Part shown: positions 22,439-33,462 of the stretch, in pieces
Position numbering within the stretch: the first letter of the stretch is position 1
Layout of the letters: each line of letters opens with the position of its first letter
Source: Clavaria fumosa
Lineage: Eukaryota; Basidiomycota; Agaricomycetes; Agaricales; Clavariaceae
Assembly: GCA_951802425.1 (NCBI GenBank)
Contig: OX637797.1
Location: 2,604,001-2,668,000 of the forward strand
Direction of reading: 5' to 3'
Length of the DNA: 64,000 bases
Program-made: the position numbers and the translations under genes
Notes under the pieces: generated by a model
Databases searched by the model: none
The model's input: only the letters and a program-made list of their open reading frames with translations
Told to the model about the DNA's origin: nothing

Positions 22439-24090
22439 CTACTCATCACCACTAACCTGGCCCTCCGCAACTGATGGCTTCGAGGCCAACGAACTCATAC
22501 TTTCTTCCCGGGCTTCTCTCTCTTCGGCTTCGACAACCTCTACATCCAAAGGAAATGTCAAGAGGGCTGCTATTCCAGAAAGTTGGATCAACTCTGCTGA
22601 ACGTTAGCGGAGATCAGTCAAGCGGGCCAAATCACATCAACACACGCTGGCCGGATTCGTGCATGCTCGAGAATATGAGTGTTTCACCGCCTTTCTGTTG
22701 CACAGCTTCGACGAGTTCTACGTATTTTTTGCGCAAGCGTGGGTCGCTTGACCTGCAAGACCAGCACCTCAGCCTCTGATGCAGTGAAAGGGAGTATAGG
22801 TAAGAGAACTGCACCGAAAAAGGTCATCGGATATTAGAAGTGTACCTATAGCACCCCGGTCCGCTGCAAGCAGGACGTGATCAGAGCCATACCACGCTCT
22901 CATCTCGTCCGTGCCCAGCATCTTGAAGAATCTAGTTTATTTACCAGCAGATAAGTTGGAATTTAACGGGGGTGCACTTCAGGAGTGCGAACTTATCGAG
23001 CATCATGCCTTCCCTAGCAAATTTAGTCTCCTTCAGCTGCGCTACGACCTGGAGAGGTTTATGGCAGCTGATTGCGCGGAACTAATCCGTATGAAACACA
23101 CTCGCCTCTGGACTTTTGAGAACTTCCACTAAACTGTGTACATGTGGGCTGTTGACATGCACCCTCAGTACCTTGTCCCTCAGCACCCTCAACAGGGTTT
23201 TATCACCCCTTTTCCTCGCCTCTTCAACCATATACTCACACACTCTATCCCGTACCCAGCCGGGGCTAGCAAAGACGATGGCTCGCATGCTTGTGCTAGC
23301 ATAGGGAATATGCCGTGTGAACGATTCGTAGACCGTCGCGTAGTACTTCTGCAGAGCCTTCTCGTGTTGTGAGGTGCCTGTTGAAGAGGCTTTCCTTGGA
23401 ATAGGGACAGACAAACGATGCGCAACGACAGTCATGTGTTGCGAGAGCAGACAGAATGCAGCTGTTCCTTCTCCACACACCACTGCACCGACTTCGGCAC
23501 CCCTGCCAGGGAGAATGGCTTCCTCCACTCTGGACCGGGCAACACTATCCCATCCATCGGTTTTCTCAACCCTTATGTCTCGATTCGGCTCGATGTCGAG
23601 AGTGTGGAAGGCTCCCATCTTAACATGGGCGTTCTCCGAGATTGTACGTCCAGAAATGTGCACAGATGCCGTGGGGATGGGCGAAGACGCAGCGGTGTCG
23701 GCGGGTGAGAGACTTGGATCAGGAGCGAATGACGGTGCGGAGGGAGATGAGGAGAATTCGACCCGACCGACCCGAAGTGTGAGTGTCAATCGTACACGGT
23801 GAGATTCAGTAGAACCAGTCGAGGATATGTTTTGTACTCGACTACACGCGAAGTATTAGTCTGGGAACGAGATTCAACGACGCAAAAATGCAAGTATCTA
23901 CAACTCACCGAATGGTGGGCGCGCGAACCGAGTCGCCCACTTGAATTAGATTGTATAGATGCCACATATCCTCGTCGTCTTCGGGGCGGAGTGTAACATG
24001 TCCCTGCGAATGCTGGAGTTCATGGAGTTATAGGAATGTCGAAAAACATACGCTGCCATTCTTATCGATATGCCGCCCAACGAGCTTCAT
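22439..24090 (-). CDS. DOM34: Dom34/Pelota ribosome-rescue factor
   Basis: eRF1-like protein that with Hbs1 dissociates stalled ribosomes in no-go decay. The start is ATG at 24088-24090 ([13 protein letters not shown]). Exon 2 gives [20 protein letters not shown] and [11 protein letters not shown]. The main exon (about 23082-23790) carries [36 protein letters not shown] and [20 protein letters not shown]. The C-terminal domain has [13 protein letters not shown] sequence, [20 protein letters not shown] and [21 protein letters not shown], ending VSGDE at 22439. No GGQ is expected in this family and none is seen. It is divergent from PLP1 with 95 bp between starts. Confidence 0.93.
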
Positions 24091-24185
24091 CTACGTTCCG
24101 AGTGTAATGATCCCCAACCTGAAAGCTGAAAGGGTCTCAGTCACGGTTGTACGCGACATTGCACGTGCCCGCCCAAACGTTGCCG

Positions 24186-25169
24186 ATGTCCAGCAACTTT
24201 AGGTACGTTCATTCCTCATAGACTCCAATCCTTATTCTGACCAACCACAGCAAAATAGAATCACTTTCTGCACGACTCGTTGAACCTAATCGCGATGGTG
24301 AAGAGGGAGGTGATGAAGCCTTGTTTGCCAAGCTTGAAGCAGAAATCGAAGACGAAGATGGCGCTCAGTTGAGGGAACGCGGACTGGATACTGTCAAGAG
24401 GAGGTAAGGGGTTGCCTTTCACCCCCAAACGAGTTGCTTAATTCTAAGCCATCGTCTCTGCAAATGCAGAGTCGAGGAGCTAAAGGAGATGAAACAAAAC
24501 CACCACGGACAATACACTGAGATTTCGGATGAGAAGGAGGTTATTCGTGTTAGCGCGTAAGTTCGCCTCGTATCTTCCCCAACATTTGGTGTCACTTCTG
24601 CGGTTAGAAATGAGCGACGATGCGTGGCGCACTTCTATCATTCCAAATTTCGTCGTTGCGGGATCATGGACGAACATCTAGCCGTAAGCTGCCTTCACAG
24701 TCATTCAAATATGTTTGCTCCACGCTGATGGAATCCCCACGCAGAGACTTGCACCAAAATATTTCTCAACTCGATTTTTCCGAGTCTTTGTTGAGAATGT
24801 TCCTTGGCTTGTCGAGAAGCTAGGAATAAAGACTCTACCATGCGTCATGTGCTTTGTTGAAGGTGTCTCTCGAGATCGGTGAGCTCACACGCCTTTTACC
24901 GCGCACCTTCAACCAATGGCAAACTCAGGATCATCGGGTTCGAGGAACTGGGCAATCGTGACGACTTTGAGACGGCGAAGTTGGAGAAGCGTCTTTTCAT
25001 TAGTGGTTAGTATCACTTTCCCAGATATTGATCCATTACTGAACCACGGAGTCAAGGCGTTCTCGAAAATCCAGTTCCAACGTCACGTCCAATGCCTAGC
25101 AACCACACAGGCGTTCGAGTGTCACGCATACGCGACGATGATGGAGATGATATTTTCGATCTTAATTAA
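24186..25169 (+). CDS. PLP1: Phosducin-like/TXNDC9 thioredoxin-fold protein
   Basis: Cytosolic cofactor of the CCT chaperonin in tubulin and actin folding, by family. Exon 1 is short (ATG TCC AGC AAC TTT AG|gtacgt) and joins KIESLSARLVEPNRDGEEGG. Later exons give VEELKEMKQNHHGQYTEISD, EKEVIRVSA, NERRCVAHFYHSKFRRCGIM, then KYFSTRFFRVFVENVPWLVE, KLGIKTLPCVMCFVEG, RIIGFEELGNRDDFETAKLE, and end with RDDDGDDIFDLN at 25169. FYHSKFRRC sits where thioredoxin has its CxxC, so no redox site is expected, as in the family. It probably shares a promoter with DOM34. Confidence 0.93.
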
Positions 25170-25509
25170 TCGTTTAGCAAAATAGCCTTACAGCTAGACT
25201 TCAGGGAGTGTTTTGGGTTGATTGGTCTTATCACACATCATGCTAACTCTGCTCACTCAAGGGCGAGCATTTTGTTCCTCTGCCGATGACCTTACAGGCT
25301 TGTACCGTGACCATGCTGTCATATACCCTCTTCGCCCGTTTAATTGCATGTCGCTCGTCACTTGTCTTTCGATCCTTTTCATCTTGTGTCGACGCCGTTT
25401 TTCTTCCTTGAGGATGCTTACACACTCAAAAGAAAGCAAGTTGTGCATGAGGATGCAGATGGCAACTTGAATTGATTTTCCAAAGCTTACGGTTGCTACT
25501 TTTATTTTT

Positions 25510-26560
25510 CAGAACAAGGCAAAGGCTTTCATGCTGCGCCCTTGGGGGAAAACGAGTCCACAAATGAAGAGACACTGAAGCTATTGTGGTAGGGTAACCA
25601 CCTTGCGAAACACTGGCAAAAGGAATTGCACGGTCAGTAAAATTTCATAGCTTACAGTAATACATGTAACTGCTGACGCTCATAGGTCAATCAATATATG
25701 CTCACATCGACTTCCTTGGATAAGGTGCCACCAATTTGGCTAAGGATATATGCGACATCTTTCAACTTATCTCCAGCTTTGACTATTCGTCATCAAGCGG
25801 CACCAGAGTGAGCTCTATTTCTTATGTGTGGCTCGACCATCCTTTGACACTCGTCGGGTTATGAAAGAGATTTGACAACGGCGTTGAGAATAACTGTTCT
25901 CAAAGTCATTGTCCTGTGCGGAGATTTTATGAGTCGATCGATAGCCTCAGGACGTGAGATAGATTTATGGTAAGTTTCAAGGTTGGTCTGTAGCACAGCG
26001 GACTTTCGGTCTTACACTTATAATTTTGACGCGATTGCCTCCTACCCCCTCTTCATACGCATGACCTACTTTGTCCTTATTCAGGGGCCTTCGGATCAGA
26101 CTATCAAGTCCATGCTCTTCCATCGTTCTATTTATCATCTGTGGTCTCTCGGCTTCAAGGCTAATGTACCACATATCCGCTTTGGGGCTAATCCGTTCCT
26201 GAACAAGTTCTTTAATCAAGAAATCGTCGTCTTCGGGGAGAATACGATGCCGATGCCGTGAGATTGAAACCGGAAGCGGGTAAAGGGCGATTTAAGAAGA
26301 TGTGAGTCAATCTTGCTGGGACAGTTGCTGACTCTGGAAGCAACTGGTGCAGACAATCTTCGACCAAATCCACCTCACATCATTAACGACCACCATTCAG
26401 CCCACCCTGGCAGACTATGACCATTCGTTGCGACTTTACTCGCTTTCTACCGCTGTGCGCTTTCTCGTCCATCCAAGCTGTTTGATGGCAGCTCGGTCTT
26501 GTGGACAAATACAAAAGGTACTAAGTTACTTATTCAGAATACCATGTATTTAACTCTGTG
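25510..26560 (+). pseudogene. Decayed coding remnant, unknown family
   Basis: Protein-like stretches in successive plus-strand frames are interrupted by stops and frame changes. Near 25520 one reads GKGFHAAPLGENESTNEETL up to a TAG at 25591. Near 25705 come DKVPPIWLRIYATSFNLSPA and similar. An open stretch at 25983-26261 (including SYTYNFDAIASYPLFIRMTY and IRFGANPFLNKFFNQEIVVF) follows, and another at 26347-26553. The residue composition is protein-like but I recognise no family. It could be an old gene or part of a transposable element. Confidence 0.35.
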
Positions 26561-26702
26561 GTTTCATAAGAAGCTCGTTCGGCTTTCCAGTGTATATGCC
26601 GGAAGAAGGAAATTCAGAGGAACGGTGAGAGCTTCCGAACTTCTCAAACACAGGCTGATTTGCATCAACTACAGTGATGGAAAGCATTCGCTCGGTAATT
26701 GG

Positions 26703-26910
26703 ATTGACAAGAAAAATATAGGCTGAGAAGTATGAGGTAAAGTAAGACTGGGGCACAGAAAATGATGATCAACCATACGATTGCAACCTATTGCCCTGCA
26801 GATGGCTGCCCGGCAGTCATTGACCAAATGAGGGACTGGCTCATCTGGGTTGTATCCGTTAGAGCATTGACATCTGACAGGCTGTGCAAAAGAGGCAAAT
26901 TGTGCTAGCT
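26703..26910 (+). repeat. Dispersed repeat, copy 2
   Basis: Second copy of the element at 20620, in the same orientation and about 6.1 kb downstream. It has the same start (attgacaagaaaaatatagg) and the same order of conserved blocks, ending around gctgtgcaaaagaggcaaattgtgc. A short extra segment (about 15 nt) follows the first block. Confidence 0.7.
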
Positions 26911-27287
26911 TATAGAGAGCATGTGCTGCAATCTGGCTGGCAAATTGATTATAGGTGTTTCTGCTTGAAGCAATGTAGCCAATAAATTGTGAAAATTATT
27001 ACGTCATACTACAGACAGCTTTTCTTACATCTGCATCAGGGGGTTGTGGCAAATTTGCAGCTTTCAGCCACCTTCAGCATTATATTTCTGGTATAAATTG
27101 CTCAAACGGTTCTGCTTTCCCTAGTTAAGCAATGCCCTCCTTCAGCTATTACTCCTTCAGCTATTGTAATTACATGACAGGTGGATATATGCGCGAAATG
27201 CATTTGTTGTGGTTAATAGTTGTACAGACGTTGCTCGATTACATCCACCAATGTCCACCTATAAAGCGAGAGAATCGTAACCTGACT

Positions 27288-30003
27288 TCAACTAGGATGA
27301 CCATTCACATGGCTTCCACTCCCCTCCCCGTTTACACCGCCATTGGAAACCGACTGATGTCTAAAGAGGGAGCTACCTAAATGTTCAGCGACGTTCCTCA
27401 AGCTCCGCTTCAAGCTTCGTCCCCTTTCCTTCCTGTCGCTTCCGTCTCTAATGCTGTCCCCGCTTGTATCCTGCTCCTGCGTGGGTGAATTGGTCGGCAA
27501 AGAGGATGGCACTTCTCTCTGAATGTGTGGCCAGGTCATAGGCCGTGATGAAGTCGTATTCTCGTAGGAACGACTAGGATTTACATCTTGCGATGCAAGG
27601 TTCGATGAGGGTGGGTATCCTCCTTGATCCACAACTAAAGGTGATGGGATCGCGGTACCGTTTGACCCATTAGTGATTCTGTGGTCTGCCCCTCTTCCAT
27701 GTCCAATCTCAGCAAAATTGAGATCAGGAGTGAGTGCACGGTTGCTTCTCGCCGAAGAAGTGGCTATTTCTTGGTATGTCCGGAAGAACCCCGCGACGTT
27801 CGAGTGGGTTGTGCCTGTGCTGCGATTCGATGGGACCTCGCTGTGAGTAGGTGAGGCTGACCTCTCCACTATCGGTTGATGCCCAAATCCAATGCCACGG
27901 GATGTCTGATGAGAGGGTGTCCGAGTTGCGTCAGAGGGACCGGGAGTGTGGTTTGGTGAAGCAGGCCGACCGCTAGTCGCACGGGAAGCGGCAGGCAATG
28001 AGGAGGGCCCTTGTTCCCCAGTATCAGACGCGTTCTGAACCATTGAACCGTTTGTAGCTGCAGGCGGATCCACAGCTTGAAGCAAGAAAGATGCTGATGA
28101 CACGTTATCAATCTGAGAGAAGTCTTCGTCGTCATCCACGTCATTCCAGGTCTCTACATCCATTTCAACGGCTTCCTCAGTATATCCATCCTCGTCATCA
28201 TATTCTGTGCTATCATCCGCTGCAATCATGTCCTTGCGATAAATTTCGGTGAGGTACGCGCGGAGTTCCAGGACCCCTTTTCCGGAATAGACGCAAAAGG
28301 CGGCACGTTGAGTTGTGTTAAACTCCTAGGAAACGGTCAGAACTGATGACAGCGGAGGCAGGTAATGCTTACTGGGGGTGGCGATCGGCAGAACTTCTGT
28401 AGCTTCGGATCCAGGAAGGCTGGAATGCCTGTGAGTGTTAGATGCGTCAATTTGTGGAGCTTTTGCAGTAGGAAGCGTATCGCCCTGGTGGTGATTTGAT
28501 CGCAGTATGACAAATGTATGCGCTCCAACGTGGCCTCCCGATTTGCAAGAGAATAGACTGCTTCGTCCGTAAGGTTGCTCACTCTAGTAAGCCCTATACG
28601 ACGCAGTTTAGGCAGACTGGCCAGCTCGAACGCTGCCATGTCCGTCAACAACGTGCAGTCTGTTTCAGACACTGGTCAGGACATGGGCAAGAACGCTAGC
28701 ATGTGAACTCACTTGCAAAGTCAACATATCGAAGACGAGTGCAGAATCTGGCCAGGAAGCGAACGGAGCAATCGGTGATTAGCACTGCGTGACCCAGGTG
28801 CAGATAATGCAAGTGCTTTCCAAGTAGACATATACTCTCCACTGTGCGGTCTGTCAATCGGCCGCATTTCGCCAAAACAAGATTGCGAATTTTAGGAGAG
28901 TAGTAGATGATACCCTCAATTGCATCGTCGGTAATAAAGGAACATCCAGTGAGATCGAGCATACGAAGCTGGTCAAAAGGGTGCGAAAGAACGAGTGGGG
29001 ATGATCCAAGCTGAGTATGGGAAGACACGAATGATTTAGGACCGACAAGGGGTGCTGGTGCGTCTGCCTCAGGCTTGACCGGGGACGGGAAGGCAGCATC
29101 GGTTAGCTCTTCGCAATATGACAAGCGCATTTCGCGCATGTGTGTCGAATGGATCCAGATGTCGCGCACAGATGCATCTGTTATGCGCTTACAATGGTTG
29201 AGGTCGATCTCAAGGAGTAGAGGGCATTGCTTCGCTAGAGCGGATATAGGCCCATCCGTCACAAATTCTACCCCACTCAGCTTCACGCGTCGCAGGAGAG
29301 GACAATTCAAGGCGAGGGCCAGGATTCCCTTGTCTGTGACCTTTTTACATCCGCCCAGATTGATTCCTTGTAATCGTTTCGCGGCGAGCGCCAAGCCAAC
29401 GACGGCTCGATCGGTGGTGTCAACGACGCCTGTGAGGTCGATTGCGACAAGATTTGGGCAGCAGGGAAGCACGCTGGTAAGTGCATCGTCCGTGATGTGA
29501 GCGCAATTAACAAGAGTCAAGCGCTCGAGACGATCGCATTGAGCGAGGCGGGAGAGTAGTGAATCCTTGAGGTCGGCGCCGACGAAGAGGAAATTCAACC
29601 GACGGATAAATCGAGCGTACGTGAAGGTCTGGTTTGGACGCCCAAGAACGCGCATCACTTTGATGAGACTTAACAAGGAGGAGAAGGATGGCTTGTGCCA
29701 TAGAAGCTCGACGGAGCATTCGCACCATGTCTTCGACACGAGAAGGCAGTTGTAGAGATCGCGTGGGGAATGCAGATGTCTGAATATGTGAATGAGGAGT
29801 TCTGGAGGCAAATTTGACATTGTCGAGTCAGACACGAGCGCTCTGTTGGAGGATATCATTCGCAGTTTGGATGACCATTGAGCCGGAGTGAGGACCAGAG
29901 AATCTGCTGGCTGGAAGAATGTAGATTTGTTGGCGTCGTCCTCGTCTAACTCTGATAAGGATGTGGCAGACTGGGCTGGGGATGGGTAACGATGACGATA
30001 CAT
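27288..30003 (-). CDS. GRR1: F-box/LRR protein, GRR1-like SCF substrate receptor
   Basis: Substrate-recognition subunit of an SCF ubiquitin ligase. In yeast Grr1 targets cyclins and glucose-signalling proteins. The start is ATG at 30001-30003. The F-box is LPPELLIHIFRHLHSPRDLY (near residue 65), with VSKTWCECSVELLWHKP after it. Ten or more Cys-type leucine-rich repeats follow (for example LTLVNCAHITDDAL, INLGGCKKVTDKGI, LDLTGCSFITDDAI, LVLAKCGRLTDRTV) and continue through the exon at 28337-28672 (IHLSYCDQITTRAIRFLLQK). The C-terminal exon (27288-28229) is acidic, then Ser/Pro-rich and disordered. It is divergent from the orphan at 30196 with 192 bp between starts. Confidence 0.9.
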
Positions 30004-30195
30004 GGTAGCGTGTGCGGTATATGGAGGACGAGTGATGAACCGACGTGCGGGGACTGCAAAGGCGATGATTACCTAATCGGATAGATCGTTATGTAATTAT
30101 AAACCCTAACCCCACCTCCACAATATCGACATCGACATCAACTACTACTGTTCCAGCCCAAACCCCTCGTCGGTGGTGGGGTTGACGACTGTTGA

Positions 30196-30825
30196 ATGGC
30201 GGAGGCAAACTCAGCCATGGGTCCCAACCACCTCAAGATCGTCCGTGAGACTGCCTCGACATCACCTTCCTTTGAGCAATTACTTCAAATTACTCCACTG
30301 CCTCCACCTGGACCCCTTCACTACGCAGCTCGCAGAAAATTGTGGCTCACACCTCCATCTACGCCGCCTGTGCCTACGGAGTCATCACCATTGAAGCGAA
30401 AATTAGAGGAGTTGCTCAGTCGACCAGATGCCGTTGAGAGTGAGGAAGTTTGGAAGGCGGGTATCGAGAAAGTCTGGAAGGGATTGGTCGCTGGTGGGAA
30501 GCTAAAGAAGCGCTTGCCCATGGGAACTGTTGTACGTGATACCTCACCTAAAAAGACGTGCTTCACTGAGCTTAATTGTCAGATCAAAGTCATCCACGCT
30601 GGTTGGCTTCGAGACCCCGAAACGTGGCCCCCAGGCGCTGTTGCGCCGGAGCCAGACGACATGCTGGAGAACGATTCGCTTATTCCGGCGACGCTAGTCC
30701 CATTGCCACCATGGGCTTCAGTTGTCGCTCCCGATCCGTCTTCAGGCGCCACGCCATCGTTCACGACCCCAAAACTGTCTGTAATGAATGGACAGGCACG
30801 GCACAGTGATGAGATGGTAGTTTGA
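30196..30825 (+). CDS. Hypothetical protein, unknown family
   Basis: Starts at ATG 30196 (MAEANSAMGPNHLKIVRE) and is about 190 residues. A likely 51-nt intron at 30532-30582 (GTACGT to CAG) has no in-frame stop, so splicing changes length without frameshift. Spliced, the reading is LPMGTV|IKVIHAGWLRDPETWPPG. The first half has a Pro-rich segment then a Lys/Glu-rich helix (LKRKLEELLSRPDAVESEEV, GIEKVWKGLV). The second half is Pro-rich. No domain is recognised. The tail-to-tail neighbour is LSm3. Confidence 0.65.
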   Translation: MAEANSAMGPNHLKIVRETASTSPSFEQLLQITPLPPPGPLHYAARRKLWLTPPSTPPVPTESSPLKRKLEELLSRPDAVESEEVWKAGIEKVWKGLVAGGKLKKRLPMGTVVRDTSPKKTCFTELNCQIKVIHAGWLRDPETWPPGAVAPEPDDMLENDSLIPATLVPLPPWASVVAPDPSSGATPSFTTPKLSVMNGQARHSDEMVV

Positions 30826-30976
30826 CTCGGTAAATCTCGCTGATCGGTGATGTACTCAGTTAATCATTGCTTGTACTCTGCTCTCGACACAGTAATAAAC
30901 GAAATGACACCTGCCCCAGCCGCGAAATCGCCCTTGAACGTCCACGGAACAAGCGGCGCAATGGGGCCACATACGT

Positions 30977-31420
30977 TCAGGTCCGTGACGGAGGCGAGAC
31001 CTAAGAAGAGGTAATATTCTGTCAGTGCATAAGCAGAGCAGAGGGCTCCGCGCACCAATATAACCCCATCCCCTCTGACAAACAGCATGTTCATCTTACG
31101 TTTTGCCACCTGCAAGTCAACATGAGACCTGTAGTAAGCAGACATGCAGAGGCGTACACTGATGGTCCCTCGACCATCTGGTGCTCCGTCGTTCGCTTCG
31201 ACGATCATAATAGTTTCTTCTACATCGCTCAGAATGAGGTTCATATGTCCGTCGTATGCCTGCAAAGCGTCAATTTGGAATCCAGGAGATTGCTCGGCAA
31301 ACTCGCATGTAAAACACCTGTCAGTTCGCGGTCGCCCCTCAGCTTGACGAAAACGCGTTCGCTCAAAGACAATCTAATGAGATCGAAAGGCTCCTGAATG
31401 CCCGCAGTAGAGATATCCAT
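30977..31420 (-). CDS. LSM3: U6 snRNA-associated Sm-like protein LSm3
   Basis: Subunit of the Lsm1-7 (mRNA decay) and Lsm2-8 (U6 snRNA) rings. The start is ATG at 31418-31420 ([18 protein letters not shown]). The Sm1 motif is [32 protein letters not shown] in two exons; Sm2 is [23 protein letters not shown], ending at 30977. Length is about 97 residues, as usual. Introns fall at 31260-31316, inside GTIS|VAKRK, and just before the last seven residues. The first intron has a GC donor (CAT|GCGAGT). A GT alternative two codons upstream would delete the conserved VLH. The upstream region carries a short tandem repeat. Confidence 0.93.
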
Positions 31421-31763
31421 CCTGGTAATGTTTCAAAGAGGATGTCACACGGAAAGACTTGCAAAGAGGAGGTCACGGAAAGACTTGCAAAGAGGCACGC
31501 CGCGCATGGATTGCCAAAATTTGTCATTGCGACCAACGGCCGCAAAGTGGATTCCATGTAATGAACTTTATTCCACCCAGGCATCTCTAGATAGCAGAAA
31601 TACGCGAGGTGACTTGGATCAAGATTGAAAGTAATTACAGGAGCACATTACTCACGCGCTTGGTCGTGGCGCGATGGAGGTTGCTAAGTGTACGAAAACC
31701 CTCACGAAGAAATGGCAGAAAGAATGTTTGAACACTTGTACCCGACTTGCCATATCCACGTCC
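31421..31763 (-). promoter_or_regulatory. LSm3 upstream region with tandem repeat
   Basis: 343 bp between the LSm3 start and the zeta-COP stop. It holds two imperfect tandem units of 26-28 nt (31435-31462 and 31463-31488; core ggaaagacttgcaaagagg) plus a partial third. I see no gene here. Confidence 0.5.
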
Positions 31764-32489
31764 CTAGAGTTGTCCAATCCTCTGCACCATTCTATCCTTC
31801 ACTGTTTGATATGCACTAAGGAAGGTTTGCTCGTTGATGATGATTTCAGTCGTGTCTGGCCTTGGTCTACTGACTCTGGACGCGATAGCCGTGGGGTCTG
31901 TGTCAACTATGATCCTGCGCAGGCGTAAGTAAGTCATACCCCACAAAAACACGGTGTACACACCCATCGTCAATAGTTTCATCAAGACATAGCAGGATTA
32001 GATCAAGGTTTTCCATGATACCGCGCTTTTCCAGTTGATTCCGGAGAAGTATTTGGATGGCATCGACTAACGCGCTCAGAGCCGCGTTTATCATAAGCTC
32101 ATTCTCAGTCGGTCCGGCGATGAGGTAGAATATGACGTCGAGTGAGTGCCTATAGACCGCAAGGTGTGATTCATACAAGACGATATCGCCTAAAGAAAGG
32201 AACGAAAGTCGTTGAATGAATACAGGGCAGAAACCTGACTTGACCGCACCTCCAGGCTTTTTTGTCTTTTGCCACAATCCTTTCTCAAATGTATGCTGGT
32301 CCTTTAAGGCGACCAAATCGTTAGTTTCAGTGTCCGGGGCGTTCTTGGGTCGATAGTATTTGGCAAGCACTCGATGACCCTCAGAATCAATGATTAGGAA
32401 AGCCTGTATGCTGTACAACGACAGGTTTGCCTGCGAAACTCGTTAAGCTCACGTTGCAAAGGGAGTTGTTGTTGCATGCTGCTCACCAT
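31764..32489 (-). CDS. RET3: Coatomer zeta subunit
   Basis: Small longin-fold subunit of the COPI coat, acting in Golgi-to-ER retrograde transport. The initiator ATG (32487-32489) is a three-base coding exon followed at once by GTGAGC. The next exon opens ANLSLYSIQAFLIIDSEGHR and VLAKYYRPKN, the classic zeta-COP N-terminus. Further exons give KKPGG|DIVLYESHLAVYRHSLDV, FYLIAGPTENELMINAALSA and ENLDLILLCLDETIDDG|II, ending VDTDPTAIASRVSRP and FLSAYQTVKDRMVQRIGQL. Length is about 190 residues, normal for the family. It is divergent from U1-C with 87 bp between starts. Confidence 0.93.
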
Positions 32490-32576
32490 TTCGCGTGAGC
32501 AAAGACACGTTGCGAGGTTAGGGTCACTTTTTCACTTCTTTCGGCTTGAACCTCCGCCGCCTTACTTTTTTTCACC

Positions 32577-33462
32577 ATGCCGGTACGTCTTCTCCCTAAG
32601 CCTTTGCTCCAACGATCTAATCTTGCCTAGAAACACTATTGCGATTACTGTGACGTTTTTCTGACGCATGATTCTGCATCTGGTCAGTTCTCTCGCTGAA
32701 GCTTGGGTAGACTACTACAACCAGCCGTCAGTCCGCAAGGCCCACAACAGCGGCCGCAATCATCTTGCCAATGTCAGAGATTACTATGCATGTGAGTAAA
32801 CCGACCGCATTTCCCATGCAGACCCTCGTCAATGAGTTCGTAGCGCTTGGACACGACAAAGCACAAAGCATCATCGACCAAATCACTTCGGCCTACGAAA
32901 CTGGGGGTGGGCCACCTCCGAGCGGTTTCAATTATCCCCAGTTTGGAGCGCCTCCTCCTCCGCGTAAGTAGCGATGCGTTGTCTCGGCACACTGATTCCA
33001 ACCTGAGCACCTTCTCCAGCTGGCGTAGGCCCGTTGTTCGGGGCTGCACCTCCTTTCCCTCCTTTCCCACCCCCGCACGGCATGCCCATGTATCCCCTTC
33101 CTCTTCCCGGTCCCATTCCTCCTGGTGTCAGCCTTCCCCCCCTTCTTCCCGGCGGCCCGCCTGGTGGCCCTCCTCTTCTCGGTGGACCTCCTCTCGGTGG
33201 CCTTCCCCCCGGTGGCCCTCCTCTCGGTGCCCCCATGGGTCCCCCTGGCGCTATGGGTGGTATGTATCATAGCCCACATGCTTTCCTTTGATTGACTAAC
33301 TCGACTCTAGCTCCTCCGCCATTCCAACCGATGAATAGTAATGCCCGGCCTCTTTTCGTTCCGCCTGGCGCTTCAGCGCCGCCACCGGATTCGACGCCCC
33401 TTAACGGCAGCAGTGGCCCGCCGATCCACCCAGACCGGCTTAGGATGATGGGTAGCCATTGA
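32577..33462 (+). CDS. YHC1: U1 small nuclear ribonucleoprotein C
   Basis: U1-C stabilises pairing of U1 snRNA with the 5' splice site. Exon 1 codes only MP (32577-32582). Exon 2 gives KHYCDYCDVFLTHDSAS, exon 3 VRKAHNSGRNHLANVRDYYA, exon 4 SLGHDKAQSIIDQITSAYE. The matrin-type zinc finger is C-x2-C...H-x5-H. The acceptor choices gtcag|TC and gtag|CG restore the conserved reading; other AGs break it. The tail is very Pro/Gly-rich, in GGPP-type repeats at about 33100-33250, and ends LRMMGSH. Pro-rich tails are usual in U1-C. Confidence 0.94.

Larger units (their letters stand above)
25170..27287. other. Gene-poor, decayed region with repeat
   Basis: About 2.1 kb of AT-richer DNA between PLP1 and GRR1. 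It contains a stop-riddled coding remnant (25510-26560), the second copy of the dispersed repeat (26703-26910), and AT-rich sequence with a duplicated ccttcagctatta/ccttcagctattg near 27140. No intact gene is supported. Confidence 0.55.

Noticed and set aside
26275..26290. CGGGTAA as a possible REB1 binding site
   Set aside because: A single 7-mer in decayed sequence; the site preference of this REB1 is unknown.
32928..33279. Gly/Arg-rich minus-strand frames opposite U1-C
   Set aside because: They mirror the Pro-rich U1-C tail and have no splice or family support.
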